In this document: in pieces, positions 9,645 to 17,072 of the stretch | Layout of the letters: each line of letters starts with the position of its first letter | Numbering within the stretch: position 1 is the stretch's first letter | Source of the DNA: an uncultured Clostridium sp. | GTDB taxonomy: Bacteria; Bacillota; Clostridia; Lachnospirales; Lachnospiraceae | Reading direction: 5' to 3' | NCBI GenBank assembly: GCA_946498245.1 | Contig: CAMMNN010000019.1 | Coordinates: 1-61,202 of the forward strand | DNA length: 61,202 nucleotides | The notes under the pieces: model-generated | Databases searched by the model: none | The model's input: only the letters and a program-made list of their open reading frames with translations | Told to the model about the DNA's origin: nothing | Program-made: the position numbers and the translations under genes

Positions 9645-9684
9645 CCTCCTGCTGCAAGGCTGACCCAGTGGGGCTCTATGTCTT
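9641..9684 (+). other. Right junction (attR) of the sleC element
   Basis: Crossover TG at 9661-9662. The element arm ATAACCTCCTGCTGCAAGGC (9641-9660) matches the inverse of the attL element arm at 15 of 20 positions. ACCCAGTGGGGCTCT (9663-9677) is the resumed sleC coding sequence. The recombinase stop codon (9642-9644) lies inside this arm. Confidence 0.72.
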
Positions 9685-10046
9685 TAGGGGAGCAAGGCTA
9701 CAGTCCTATTGAAATCCTACGCTACTTCTACGGGGATAGTATCTATGTCAACACCGCTGAAGAAATCGCCGGCATTCCTGCTTCCTGGCCCGGGTACGAC
9801 CTGACCATCGGCTCTACAGGAGACAAAGTCCGTCAGGTTCAGGAGCAGCTAGACGCTATCGCCACCATTTATACCGCTATCCCCCGTGTCAATCCTGACG
9901 GCATCTACGGCCCTGCTACCTCTCGATCTGTCCGGGAATTTCAGTCTATCTTCGGTCTTCCTCAGACCGGCGTAATCGATTTTTCCACCTGGTACAGAAT
10001 TTCCCACATTTATGTGGCTGTAACACAGATTGCAGAACTCGTTTAA
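9663..10046 (+). CDS. sleC: SleC-like spore cortex-lytic enzyme, 3' segment (peptidoglycan-binding domain)
   Basis: 127 codons that continue the sleC-like frame from 6076. The first, TQWGSMSLGEQGYSPIEIL, is the family's junction between catalytic and binding regions. A PG_binding_1 domain follows (LTIGSTGDKVRQVQEQLDAI, GIYGPATSRSVREFQSIFGL, GVIDFSTWYRI). An internal ATG at 9678 could open a 122-codon frame, but no ribosome binding site precedes it and the homologous frame begins earlier, so I read this as an exon-like remainder rather than a separate gene. It has no promoter of its own that I can see. A GC-rich terminator follows. Confidence 0.85.
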   Translation, partial: TQWGSMSLGEQGYSPIEILRYFYGDSIYVNTAEEIAGIPASWPGYDLTIGSTGDKVRQVQEQLDAIATIYTAIPRVNPDGIYGPATSRSVREFQSIFGLPQTGVIDFSTWYRISHIYVAVTQIAELV

Positions 10047-10062
10047 GTGCAGAGGAAAAGAC

Positions 10063-10086
10063 GGGCGGCTGCTGGTGCAGCCGCCC
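10063..10086. terminator. Hairpin between sleC 3' segment and the methyltransferase gene
   Basis: Perfect 10-bp stem GGGCGGCTGC-TGGT-GCAGCCGCCC between convergent genes. Only short T runs follow on either strand, so it is probably a modest bidirectional terminator. Confidence 0.7.
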
Positions 10087-10095
10087 GCTGGCGGT

Positions 10096-11169
10096 TTAAC
10101 TATAGATTAACAATTCTCTTTTATTTTCCATTGTCACTGATAGACGTTTTTTTGCAATTTCAACATATTCTCTGCTGAGGTCAATACCAATTCCTCTTCT
10201 TTCCAATTGGACTGCTGCATCTACCGTACTTCCCGTTCCCGAAAACGGATCCAGAACAACTCCTCCCACCGGGCAAGTAGATAAAATGGGAACACGCAGC
10301 AGTTCCTCCGGAAAAACGGCGCAATGTGCGTCCTTTCTCCATGTGTCTTCCGGAACCATTCTCCAAATATTAGAGGGAAGAAAACCCTTTTTTCTCATTT
10401 TCATGATATAAAATCCTTTATCATGCAGTTCTTTCGCTCGACCGCTAATCTTTTTGCTTTCGCTATGAAAGACTCTCTGTTCTCCCCTTATTGTCATCCG
10501 AAAATCCACCAATTCGCCCCGTTTCATTTCATCTAAAGTTTCTTTTAGGGCTGCAAAGGCGTTCTCCTTTTCTTCCGCCGATAAAACTTCTGAACACTGA
10601 ATTTGAGAAAAATACTTTTTTCCTGTCACCCCAGTGGCTGAAGTGATCTCTCCATTTTTCTCGTATGGACTCTTTTCAGGGACAATTCTCACTGCATCAT
10701 CATCAAAATAGTATTTGCTGCTTTTCACAAACTGGAATACATGCTCATAAATATCCCGAAACCTGTCTTTGCAGCTCTGTGTCCCTTTCATTTGATCCCA
10801 TATAATATCACTTCTAAGAATCCACCCTTCCTTTTCCATTGCTAACGCAACTCTCCATGGCATACCCATCAAACATTTTTTCCAAAATTTATCCCCAATA
10901 TTAAGCCAAAATGTACCTGATGGCCGTAATACTCTTTTGACTTCACGTATTACCACCATAAGGTTCTCAACATACTCGTCCGGTGAGTTTTCCATTCCGA
11001 TAATATTTGATAGTTCTCCGTCATAGTCCTCATATATCCTTTGCTTCCAGTATGGAGGCGAAGTAATAATACAATCTATGCTATTATCCGGAATACGTTT
11101 TAGTACGTCTACGCTATCTCCGATTTCGAAACAATATTCAGCGTTGCCTCTTAAAACATTCTCAATCAT
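10096..11169 (-). CDS. DNA methyltransferase, N4/N6 beta class (probably N4-cytosine)
   Basis: 357 residues with beta-class motif order: catalytic motif IV TSPPYW at residues 36-41, then the AdoMet-binding motif LDPFSGTGSTVDAA near residue 306, then GIDLSREYVEIAKKRL. SPPY is typical of N4-cytosine enzymes, but an N6-adenine activity cannot be excluded. The ATG overlaps the endonuclease stop by ATGA, so this is the modification half of a restriction-modification operon whose nuclease carries a nonsense codon. It appears intact. Confidence 0.9.
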   Translation of the reverse strand: MIENVLRGNAEYCFEIGDSVDVLKRIPDNSIDCIITSPPYWKQRIYEDYDGELSNIIGMENSPDEYVENLMVVIREVKRVLRPSGTFWLNIGDKFWKKCLMGMPWRVALAMEKEGWILRSDIIWDQMKGTQSCKDRFRDIYEHVFQFVKSSKYYFDDDAVRIVPEKSPYEKNGEITSATGVTGKKYFSQIQCSEVLSAEEKENAFAALKETLDEMKRGELVDFRMTIRGEQRVFHSESKKISGRAKELHDKGFYIMKMRKKGFLPSNIWRMVPEDTWRKDAHCAVFPEELLRVPILSTCPVGGVVLDPFSGTGSTVDAAVQLERRGIGIDLSREYVEIAKKRLSVTMENKRELLIYS

Positions 11170-12020
11170 TTAAGTACTCCGTCCTCCTGACCTTTTCTAA
11201 TTGCATTTGCGAGAAAACATTGTTGGGTCAAATACTGTTCGGGATTAGCCCCAGCTAAAATTTTATTGATGCCATCTAAGTCTGTACTTACCCAGCGGCT
11301 TAGTACAAGCTGAAACTTATCTTTTTCATTATCCCACATAAGCTTATATGTCATAAAATGAATCACATCATTCATATCCTGACGCAAACTAGATGTATCG
11401 ACTGCACTTTCCAAATACTCTAATGCAACATCCTGAATCACAAAAACTATCTTTTTATTCCAGGTTCCCACAACTTGGCCTTTTTTATATACTTGCTGCA
11501 TCATTGTTTTCATAAATTCATTGGCCCAATTCAGTCCATATGTATAAGAATTTCTGTAAGTCCCATGATTTAACAAATCTTTGACATAAGGATAAGGTGA
11601 ACCTGTGGTTCCATTTGCCTGAAATTCCACACAAAAGAAGTCCTTCGGGTTCTTTCTTTCCTCATCAGTTTTTAGTGCCACATAATCTACATTCCCACTG
11701 ACTCCCATATTAACTTCTTTTACCCACACATAATTCTCCCACTCAGGAAAAAATTTATTATGTATAGACTCAAAAACAGAGTCCTCTAAAAAACGACAGG
11801 GACATACGACAATCGGTTCGTAACGCTTCATAAAGGAAGCCTGGTACCCTAAAGTGCATACGCCCACTTTGATATGCGGCTCGCTTTTTCGAGGCTTTGT
11901 GCACTCTCTTTTCAAATACGGACAAAATTGATTTTTCTAATCTTTTTGGGTTTCTGCTGACTTGTCAGTATATAAATGTCCAAATACTTCTATGGGGTAC
12001 TTCCCAATTTTAGGTTTCAT
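11166..12020 (-). pseudogene. NotI-like type II restriction endonuclease with in-frame amber codon
   Basis: Reading through TAG at 11937-11939 gives a 284-residue NotI-family protein. It has the N-terminal IEVFGHLY segment, four cysteines arranged as in NotI's iron site (Cys33 in FCPYLKREC, Cys40, Cys55 in KVGVC, Cys73 in VVCPC), and a PD-(D/E)XK-type site with Asp112 and Glu132-x-Gln134 (VDYV ... FCVEFQ), the ExQ form seen in NotI. The true start is ATG 12018-12020 with GGAGG 8 nt upstream. Codon 28 is the stop. A TTG at 11913-11915 could reinitiate but would lose Cys33. Hence probably inactive, unless suppressed. The target sequence cannot be inferred. Confidence 0.78.
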
Positions 12021-12099
12021 CTCTTTTCCTCCGTGTATTATTAACTCCTTATAAAGCATATTCGTTTTGAAACTATTACGCCATATCTGCTGTGCGGCC

Positions 12100-12221
12100 A
12101 TTATGCCATGTCCACTAAACTCGTGGGAGACCTCGTTAAGTGTCCAGATATATATTCGCACTAAGTTCGAAACTACCTCACTAAGTGCTCATATTATACC
12201 ATCTCCCCTCCTATCTTGCCA
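12100..12221 (-). promoter_or_regulatory. Promoter/two-hairpin leader module upstream of the NotI-like gene
   Basis: Minus strand: TGGCAA (12216-12221), 17-bp spacer, TATAAT (12193-12198), then two related hairpins built from GCACTTAG/CTTAGTGC and ACACTTAAC/GTTTAGTGG. The 101 bp from 12200 to 12100 match 56435-56535, upstream of uvrA, at 94 positions by eye. Confidence 0.7.
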
Positions 12222-12222
12222 C

Positions 12223-12282
12223 AAAAAAAGCCCCTTACATACAGTAAATGTTATTTCTTCATTTCCCCGTATGAAAGAGGCT
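12223..12282 (-). terminator. Terminator of the MerR-family gene
   Basis: Minus strand: arms AGCCTCTTTCATAC and its near-complement (12 of 14 bases paired) with a 26-nt loop, followed by seven T. It lies 15 bp after the regulator's stop. Confidence 0.7.
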
Positions 12283-12297
12283 TAGCAATTTTCTATT

Positions 12298-13101
12298 CTA
12301 TTTCTTTTTCACCGGGAAATAGACTTCCGTTTCCCACTCTTCCGGCGCCAGATTATCAAACTGCGTCTTTACGTAAATGTCATAAGGGGCTCCGTCCCAT
12401 GCATATCCGTTTTCCTCAATCCATTCTACCAAAGCGCCGTAAGCGTCGGACAAAGTCGAATACGGCCCTTTATGAGTGGTTTTTGCACAAAGTCTTCCCT
12501 CCATGGTTTTGTCTGCCTTTTCTTTTTCCTTAATCCCCACAATCAACTCAATATCCGAGCTTTCATGGTTAAATTCCTCGTCGTAATATACGGCGCCCCG
12601 CACGCCGTCCGGCGTCAAATGCTCTTTGGCCATGCGCTCATATAAAGAGCTGTAATAGGTTCCGAAATCTTTCACTCCCATCATCTGCCGACTGGCAAGA
12701 ACACTCCGATCCGGCGTTTCCGTCACTGTAATTTCATAATTTTTCTGGTATCCCATAATATCACCTGTCCTCTCGAAATTCTGCAGATGGGCGGTCAATT
12801 CATTAATAATCAATTCCATATCCCGTTTCTGCGTCCTCAGTTTTTCCCTCTGCCGGCACAGTTTTGCAAAGAGCACTCTGTCGTCCCCACATTCCAGAAG
12901 CAGTCCAATCTCATTCAGAGAAAATCCATACCGTTTCAGCCGCCCAATGAGCAGCATTCTGTCTATCTGCTGCTGTCCATAATAGCGATACCCGCTAAAG
13001 GGGTCGACTTTTAACGGAACCAGCAGACCGATTCTGTCATAATGGTGCAGCGTTTTTACACTTACCTGGCATATTTTTGAAAATTCCCCAACTGTAAACA
13101 T
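12298..13101 (-). CDS. MerR-family transcriptional regulator with GyrI-like effector domain
   Basis: 267 residues. The N-terminal MerR helix-turn-helix (MFTVGEFSKICQVSVKTLHHYDRIGLL) is followed by a dimerisation coiled coil (residues about 75-115) and a GyrI/AraC-effector-like domain (about 120-267) ending EEWETEVYFPVKK. This is the BmrR/TipA-like architecture that senses amphipathic drugs and activates efflux genes. The gene lies downstream of a MATE transporter on the same strand, which fits multidrug response. A promoter with the MerR-type 19-bp spacer lies just upstream, suggesting autoactivation. Confidence 0.9.
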   Translation of the reverse strand: MFTVGEFSKICQVSVKTLHHYDRIGLLVPLKVDPFSGYRYYGQQQIDRMLLIGRLKRYGFSLNEIGLLLECGDDRVLFAKLCRQREKLRTQKRDMELIINELTAHLQNFERTGDIMGYQKNYEITVTETPDRSVLASRQMMGVKDFGTYYSSLYERMAKEHLTPDGVRGAVYYDEEFNHESSDIELIVGIKEKEKADKTMEGRLCAKTTHKGPYSTLSDAYGALVEWIEENGYAWDGAPYDIYVKTQFDNLAPEEWETEVYFPVKKK

Positions 13102-13142
13102 CTGTTTCCTCCTGTGCGTGTCTTTGATTCGAATCTATCATT

Positions 13143-13173
13143 AATATACGTTATGACCTAAGGGGAGAGTCAA
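13143..13173 (-). promoter_or_regulatory. MerR-type promoter with 19-bp spacer
   Basis: Minus strand TTGACT (13168-13173), 19-bp spacer, TATATT (13143-13148). The over-long spacer with a GAC-N11-GTC dyad (13155-13171) is the hallmark of promoters that MerR proteins untwist. It drives the regulator gene. Confidence 0.65.
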
Positions 13174-13212
13174 CAGGATTTTTCTCAATATTTTCTATAA
13201 ATCGCATACGCC

Positions 13213-14532
13213 TTACTTAGAGGGCGTGTATTTTACCATTCGATTGATAACGTAGAAGGAAACCACCAGTTCCGTAATCGGCATGGCAAACCAAATGGAA
13301 TCCGCCCCCGCTAAAACAGGCAGCAAATAAATGAGAGCGCCGCTGAGCACCAGGCCCCGCGCCACAGAAACAATAAAAGCCGCCTTCTGCTTTACCAACG
13401 ATTGGAAATAGTATGTAGAAAAAATGTTCAGGGGAAGGAGCAAAAAGGAGAGGCTGTAAGTCCGGATAATGGCCGGCGCCGCCTCCAAAATCGCCTGGGT
13501 GGGCTTCATAAATACCCACACGTAAAGGTTGGGAGCCCCTAAACTTAGAACCGTCCAGAAAATGCTGAAAAACGCTACCGTTCCCAAAGCATATTTCAGC
13601 GTAATCCGGATCCTCTGGCCCAATCCGGCTCCGAAATTTGTAGAGAGAATGGGCTGGGCCGCCTGCCCCACACTGTAAGCGCAGCACTGTACAAAAGTGC
13701 TGATATTTACAATAATCCCGTAAATGGCCAAAGCGTCGGTTCCCAAATATTTTACGATCTGCCGGTTAAACAGGATCGTCAAAATTCCCATGGCCACGTC
13801 AATAAAAAAGGTGGAGAAGCCCGTTGCATTGACTTCCTTTACCTGCTTTCCTAGTCTTGAAGGCCGTACCAAGCGAAGGGTGTTTTTCTTTGAAAAGAAA
13901 TGGGAAATCATTACAAAGAAGGAAACTACCGCCCCCATTGCCGTAGCCAGTCCTGCCCCGAAAATCCCCATATCACAGGTAAATACAAAAAAATAGTCCC
14001 CGAATACGTTAAAAATTCCGCCGATTAAAACGGCTGCCGTAGCCAGTCCCGGATTCTTATCATTTCTTAAATATGCCGTAAACATCTGGTTCAGCAGGAA
14101 AAAGGGAACGGCAAATTTAATGGGCAGCACATACTGCCGGGAAAGAGGAAGGAGTGCCTCTTCCGCCCCAAACAGCAAAAGCAGGGGTTTATCAAAAAAG
14201 ACGATAACGGCCCAGACAATAGCCGCCAGTATCGCCGCCTCGATTACGGAAACTGTAAAATATTCATTGGAATAGGCTATTTCATTTTTTGACCGTCCCC
14301 TTATCATGCTAAACAGCACGGAACCGCCGATCCCTGTCAGAAGCCCCAGACTGTAAATAACGTTCCAGATAGGAAGAACCACCGCCAAAGCCGCCGTACC
14401 TTCCGGGCCGTGGTACTGTCCCACCATGGCCATGTCCACAATGGAATAAATCGATGTTATTAAAGCGCTTCCAAAAGCTGTCATAAGATACCGAAAATAA
14501 ATCGGCTTAATTTCTCCCTTTAAAAAATCCAT
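13213..14532 (-). CDS. MATE-family multidrug/Na+ antiporter
   Basis: 439 residues with about 12 predicted membrane segments in two MatE repeats (for example STFFIDVAMGILTILFNRQ and the VDMAMVGQYHGPEG loop). It exports drugs or toxic metabolites using an ion gradient. The start is MDFLKGEIKPIYFRY, with AGGAGGTGACGG just upstream. It sits upstream of the MerR/GyrI-like regulator and is preceded by a leader of about 240 nt containing a strong terminator-like hairpin, so conditional readthrough is possible. Confidence 0.92.
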   Translation of the reverse strand: MDFLKGEIKPIYFRYLMTAFGSALITSIYSIVDMAMVGQYHGPEGTAALAVVLPIWNVIYSLGLLTGIGGSVLFSMIRGRSKNEIAYSNEYFTVSVIEAAILAAIVWAVIVFFDKPLLLLFGAEEALLPLSRQYVLPIKFAVPFFLLNQMFTAYLRNDKNPGLATAAVLIGGIFNVFGDYFFVFTCDMGIFGAGLATAMGAVVSFFVMISHFFSKKNTLRLVRPSRLGKQVKEVNATGFSTFFIDVAMGILTILFNRQIVKYLGTDALAIYGIIVNISTFVQCCAYSVGQAAQPILSTNFGAGLGQRIRITLKYALGTVAFFSIFWTVLSLGAPNLYVWVFMKPTQAILEAAPAIIRTYSLSFLLLPLNIFSTYYFQSLVKQKAAFIVSVARGLVLSGALIYLLPVLAGADSIWFAMPITELVVSFYVINRMVKYTPSK

Positions 14533-14564
14533 CTTTCCGTCACCTCCTGATAGTACGCACTCCA

Positions 14565-14688
14565 GGGCATTCCTGAATATATGCCGCCTACCCGGCGGCG
14601 GGTCGCTCCTGCGACAGCTTCCACACCGCCGCAGTGTGATCCGCGCGGAGCGTTTTTTGTTTCATAGAAACGAAGTTTCCTTTGAAAC
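14565..14688. repeat. Dispersed hairpin repeat, fullest copy (in the MATE leader)
   Basis: Modules: CCTGAATATATGCCGCC-n-CGGCGGCGGG, TCGCTCCTGCGAC, GCGCGGAGCG, and a TTTGTTTCATAGAAAC inverted repeat. The first module recurs reversed at 54583 and 41457; the same order recurs at 6103. It would fold into three or more stems in RNA. Confidence 0.6.
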
Positions 14689-14735
14689 AAAAAAGCCGGA
14701 TAAGAAGCAGACATTTCAGTCTGTGCCTTATCCAG
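14689..14735 (-). terminator. Terminator/attenuator in the leader of the MATE gene
   Basis: Minus strand stem GCTGGATAAG/CTTATCCGGC, with an inner CAGAC/GTCTG stem, followed by six T. It lies downstream of the promoter at 14781-14809 and upstream of the MATE start, so it would stop transcription before the gene unless readthrough is allowed. Confidence 0.7.
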
Positions 14736-14780
14736 CCAATCACTTCTTTTGAATGATTTGCCCTCCGAGCAAGCGGCTCC

Positions 14781-14809
14781 ATATTACCATATTCCTTCCG
14801 GAATGTCAA
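14781..14809 (-). promoter_or_regulatory. Promoter for the MATE leader transcript
   Basis: Minus strand TTGACA (14804-14809), 17-bp spacer, TAATAT (14781-14786). Transcription would start near 14774, about 240 nt before the MATE ATG. Confidence 0.7.
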
Positions 14810-14902
14810 ATAAAAAGAAACCGCAAATTTTGTCTTTTTTGTATCGTCTTTTTGTCCCCCTGAATACCTTAACAGGAGAACCAAATTACGGAGGCTTTGA
14901 TT

Positions 14903-15688
14903 TTGGCACAGCAAAAAACAGTCATAATAGATGCCGGTCACGGCGGCGCCGAACCCGGAGCCATTTATGAAGGCAGAAGGGAAAAAGACGATACCCTGCG
15001 CCTTGCCCTGGCCGTGGGGCAGATTTTGGAGCGCAGCGGCGTTAATGTGGTGTATACGCGGATACGTGATGTCTACGACAGCCCTTATGAAAAGGCGGCT
15101 ATTGCCAACCGCTCCGGGGCCGATTTCTTTGTTTCCATTCACCGAAATGCCATGCCGGAGCCCAATACCGCTTCCGGAATAGAAACGCTGGTTTATGAAG
15201 ACACCGGAGTCCGCCATCTCCTGGCCCAGAACATAAACGACGCCCTTCACCGCCTTACAGGTTACGCCAACCTTGGAATCCGGGAGCGCCCCGGGCTGGT
15301 GGTGCTGCGGGATACTCAGATGCCCGCCGTTCTGGTGGAAGCCGGCTTTCTTAATTCCGACACTGACAATCAGATTTTTGACGAGAAATTTGACGCCATC
15401 GCCAATGCCATTGCTCAGGGAATCCTTCAGACCATACGGGAAGAAGAAGAGGCTGTTCCTGAATACTATCAAATCCAGGTAGGGGCATATCAGGATCGGG
15501 CTTCCGCCGAAAAGGAAGTGCAGGCTCTCAAAAGCCAGGGATTTCCTGCTTTTCTCATCTACCAGGCTCCCTGGTACCGGGTACGGGTAGGTGCTTTTCT
15601 TAATATGGATAATGCTGCCAATATGGAGCAGAGACTGAGGCAAAGCGGCTATCCCACCATTATGGTAAAAGAGCGGGCTGTGTACTAA
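14903..15688 (+). CDS. N-acetylmuramoyl-L-alanine amidase with SPOR-like repeat
   Basis: About 261 residues. The Amidase_3 domain (residues about 5-180) has zinc-ligand and catalytic motifs VIIDAGHGG, FFVSIHRNA and AVLVEAGFLNS. A SPOR-type glycan-binding domain (about 190-261) starts YYQIQVGAYQDRASAEKEV. No signal peptide is visible, as in spore-associated CwlC-type amidases that act after mother-cell lysis. I choose TTG 14903 because GGAGG (14890-14894) is 8 nt away; TTG 14897 would be only 2 nt away. A spore-related role is inference. Confidence 0.92.
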   Translation: MAQQKTVIIDAGHGGAEPGAIYEGRREKDDTLRLALAVGQILERSGVNVVYTRIRDVYDSPYEKAAIANRSGADFFVSIHRNAMPEPNTASGIETLVYEDTGVRHLLAQNINDALHRLTGYANLGIRERPGLVVLRDTQMPAVLVEAGFLNSDTDNQIFDEKFDAIANAIAQGILQTIREEEEAVPEYYQIQVGAYQDRASAEKEVQALKSQGFPAFLIYQAPWYRVRVGAFLNMDNAANMEQRLRQSGYPTIMVKERAVY

Positions 15689-15713
15689 TTTTTAAAAAAG
15701 CTGAACGTCAAGG

Positions 15714-15737
15714 CCGCCGGTTGTCAGCCGGCGGTCG
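15714..15737 (+). terminator. Terminator after the amidase gene
   Basis: CCGCCGG-TTGTCAG-CCGGCGG perfect 7-bp GC stem followed by TCGTTT. It lies between convergent genes. Confidence 0.65.
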
Positions 15738-15738
15738 T

Positions 15739-16209
15739 TTACGCTTTCCCCATTTTCTTTTCCCAAAAGAAACCAAGCAAGAAAACTACAATCATATATG
15801 CAAATGACATTACATTCAAAGCTACCATAAAATTTCGTCCCGCATAATTAGGTTGGGTTTCAAAAAGTATCGCCGCTTTTGACAATAAATAGATTGGAGC
15901 AGCGTTAGAAAACATCTGGGCCACAGACATCAAAAATAAATTTATTGTTTCGTCAGTTTCTAAAAAAATCTGCCACAAATAAATCAGCAGGGAGACAATC
16001 CCAGTGGCATTGCCAATTAGCAGCGCCGGTATGGTTTTCCATGAACTCCGGGCATACTGTCTGCCAAGATAAAGCCAAAATGCTGTCATAAGAAGCGGCA
16101 GAACATAAAAAACGATCATTCCAACCACAGGGATTAATAGCGAAACATTTACAATATATCCGACAATCATGGGAACAAAGGTCAATAATACCAAAATGCT
16201 TTTTTTCAT
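15739..16209 (-). CDS. Hypothetical membrane protein
   Basis: 156 residues from MKKSILVLLTFVPMIVGY, preceded by AAAGGATGGGAG. About five hydrophobic segments (LLTFVPMIVGYIVNVSLLIP, MIVFYVLPLLMTAFWLYLG, ALLIGNATGIVSLLIYLW, FLMSVAQMF, NVMSFAYMIVVFLLGFFW). No family recognised. First of a series of small minus-strand membrane proteins and lipoproteins (15.7-21.6 kb); it follows the next gene by about 20 bp and is probably co-transcribed with it. Confidence 0.75.
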   Translation of the reverse strand: MKKSILVLLTFVPMIVGYIVNVSLLIPVVGMIVFYVLPLLMTAFWLYLGRQYARSSWKTIPALLIGNATGIVSLLIYLWQIFLETDETINLFLMSVAQMFSNAAPIYLLSKAAILFETQPNYAGRNFMVALNVMSFAYMIVVFLLGFFWEKKMGKA

Positions 16210-16228
16210 ACTCCCATCCTTTCCATAA

Positions 16229-17047
16229 CTAAGAGAGGCACTGAAGGCCTTCAACAAACAGTATCATTGCCACAATAGGCATCACAGTCCAAAGGAAATA
16301 CCGGCCTGCAATTTCCCAGTCAGATGGTTCGGCCTCATCTGCATTGCGAATCTGGAAGGATAGGCTCCACCGAAACAGCTCGTCTGCAAACAAAATAGAA
16401 ATTGCTGCGGCTATACAGATCAATACCCCGCAGAACCATGCACTCCACTGTCCCTTATGGGTCAGCTCAGGCCCAGCCATCAAGTCCAGTATATCGGCGG
16501 CGGAAGGCTCCATTGGATCCACGGTATTCCCGTTTTCATCTGTTATAATTCCATTGCTTGTCACGAAAACATCTATGTTTTCCGCACTTCCATCCTCACT
16601 GTACAGCCAAAGATAGGAACCGGCACTCACCACACCCCCGCGAAAAAGGATTTCTTCCCCACAGAGAAGTTCTACCCCTGTCATAGACTCTCTCATTTCG
16701 CTATCCTTCGGAATGGCTGTTGGGTCTTCTTTAGCAGTATAGGGACCGTAAATCTGATCACCGTATTGGAACTCCACCCTCTTGTCCGGGGATACGGTAA
16801 AGCTGGCCTGCTTCCCCTTAATTTTTCCAGAATAGACGGTGTTGCCATTTTCCTGTTTTGGGCTCAGAATGGCGTTCTTGTATGCAAAGCCTTCCCGGGC
16901 AATGGTCATGGGATAGAGCACTGTAAACACCAGAGCCATGGCAGCCATGAGAAGCAAAATTCCCTTTTGATACCAGCCCAAACTTTTGATCCTTTCCAAA
17001 ACCGCACCTCCATTCTGCAAGCTCTGCTTTATCCTTTCCAGCTTCAT
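16229..17047 (-). CDS. Hypothetical membrane-anchored protein
   Basis: 272 residues. An N-terminal membrane segment (GILLLMAAMALVFTVLYPMTI) is followed by an extracytoplasmic region of about 130 residues, then two membrane helices (WFCGVLICIAAAISILFADELF and YFLWTVMPIVAMILFVEGL). No motif recognised. AGGTGA lies just before the ATG. Operon-like spacing with its neighbours; function unknown. Confidence 0.78.
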   Translation of the reverse strand: MKLERIKQSLQNGGAVLERIKSLGWYQKGILLLMAAMALVFTVLYPMTIAREGFAYKNAILSPKQENGNTVYSGKIKGKQASFTVSPDKRVEFQYGDQIYGPYTAKEDPTAIPKDSEMRESMTGVELLCGEEILFRGGVVSAGSYLWLYSEDGSAENIDVFVTSNGIITDENGNTVDPMEPSAADILDLMAGPELTHKGQWSAWFCGVLICIAAAISILFADELFRWSLSFQIRNADEAEPSDWEIAGRYFLWTVMPIVAMILFVEGLQCLS

Positions 17048-17072
17048 TCACCTGGCATTCTGTGCTGAATCT

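Larger units (their letters stand above)
6077..9662 (+). mobile_element. Putative sleC-intervening (skin-like) element, 3,586 bp
   Basis: This segment separates the two coding halves of the sleC-like gene. Deleting it by joining 6076 to 9663 gives codons reading D-W-M-T-Q-W-G-S, in frame, yielding a 420-residue protein. Both junctions carry TG (6075-6076 and 9661-9662), the type of 2-bp core used by serine recombinases. Cargo: a dispersed repeat, tRNA-Glu, a secreted repeat protein (minus strand), a possible 53-residue ORF (minus strand), and a large serine recombinase whose stop codon lies 18 bp from the right junction. No phage structural or replication gene is present. Either it is a developmentally excised element like the sigK skin, or a recent insertion that has inactivated sleC. 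The intact frame and intact recombinase favour the former. Confidence 0.8.

Noticed and set aside
6077..9662. Prophage
   Set aside because: Only a recombinase is phage-like; there are no capsid, tail, replication or lysis genes and the segment is 3.6 kb.
5198..10046. Reading the two sleC pieces as two separate intact genes
   Set aside because: The first lacks the peptidoglycan-binding domain and ends in non-homologous residues; the second lacks a ribosome binding site and begins inside a family motif.
14588..15643. Long minus-strand open frame opposite the amidase gene
   Set aside because: It is antisense to a clear Amidase_3 gene and its far end runs through the promoter, terminator and repeat of the MATE leader; no recognisable protein.
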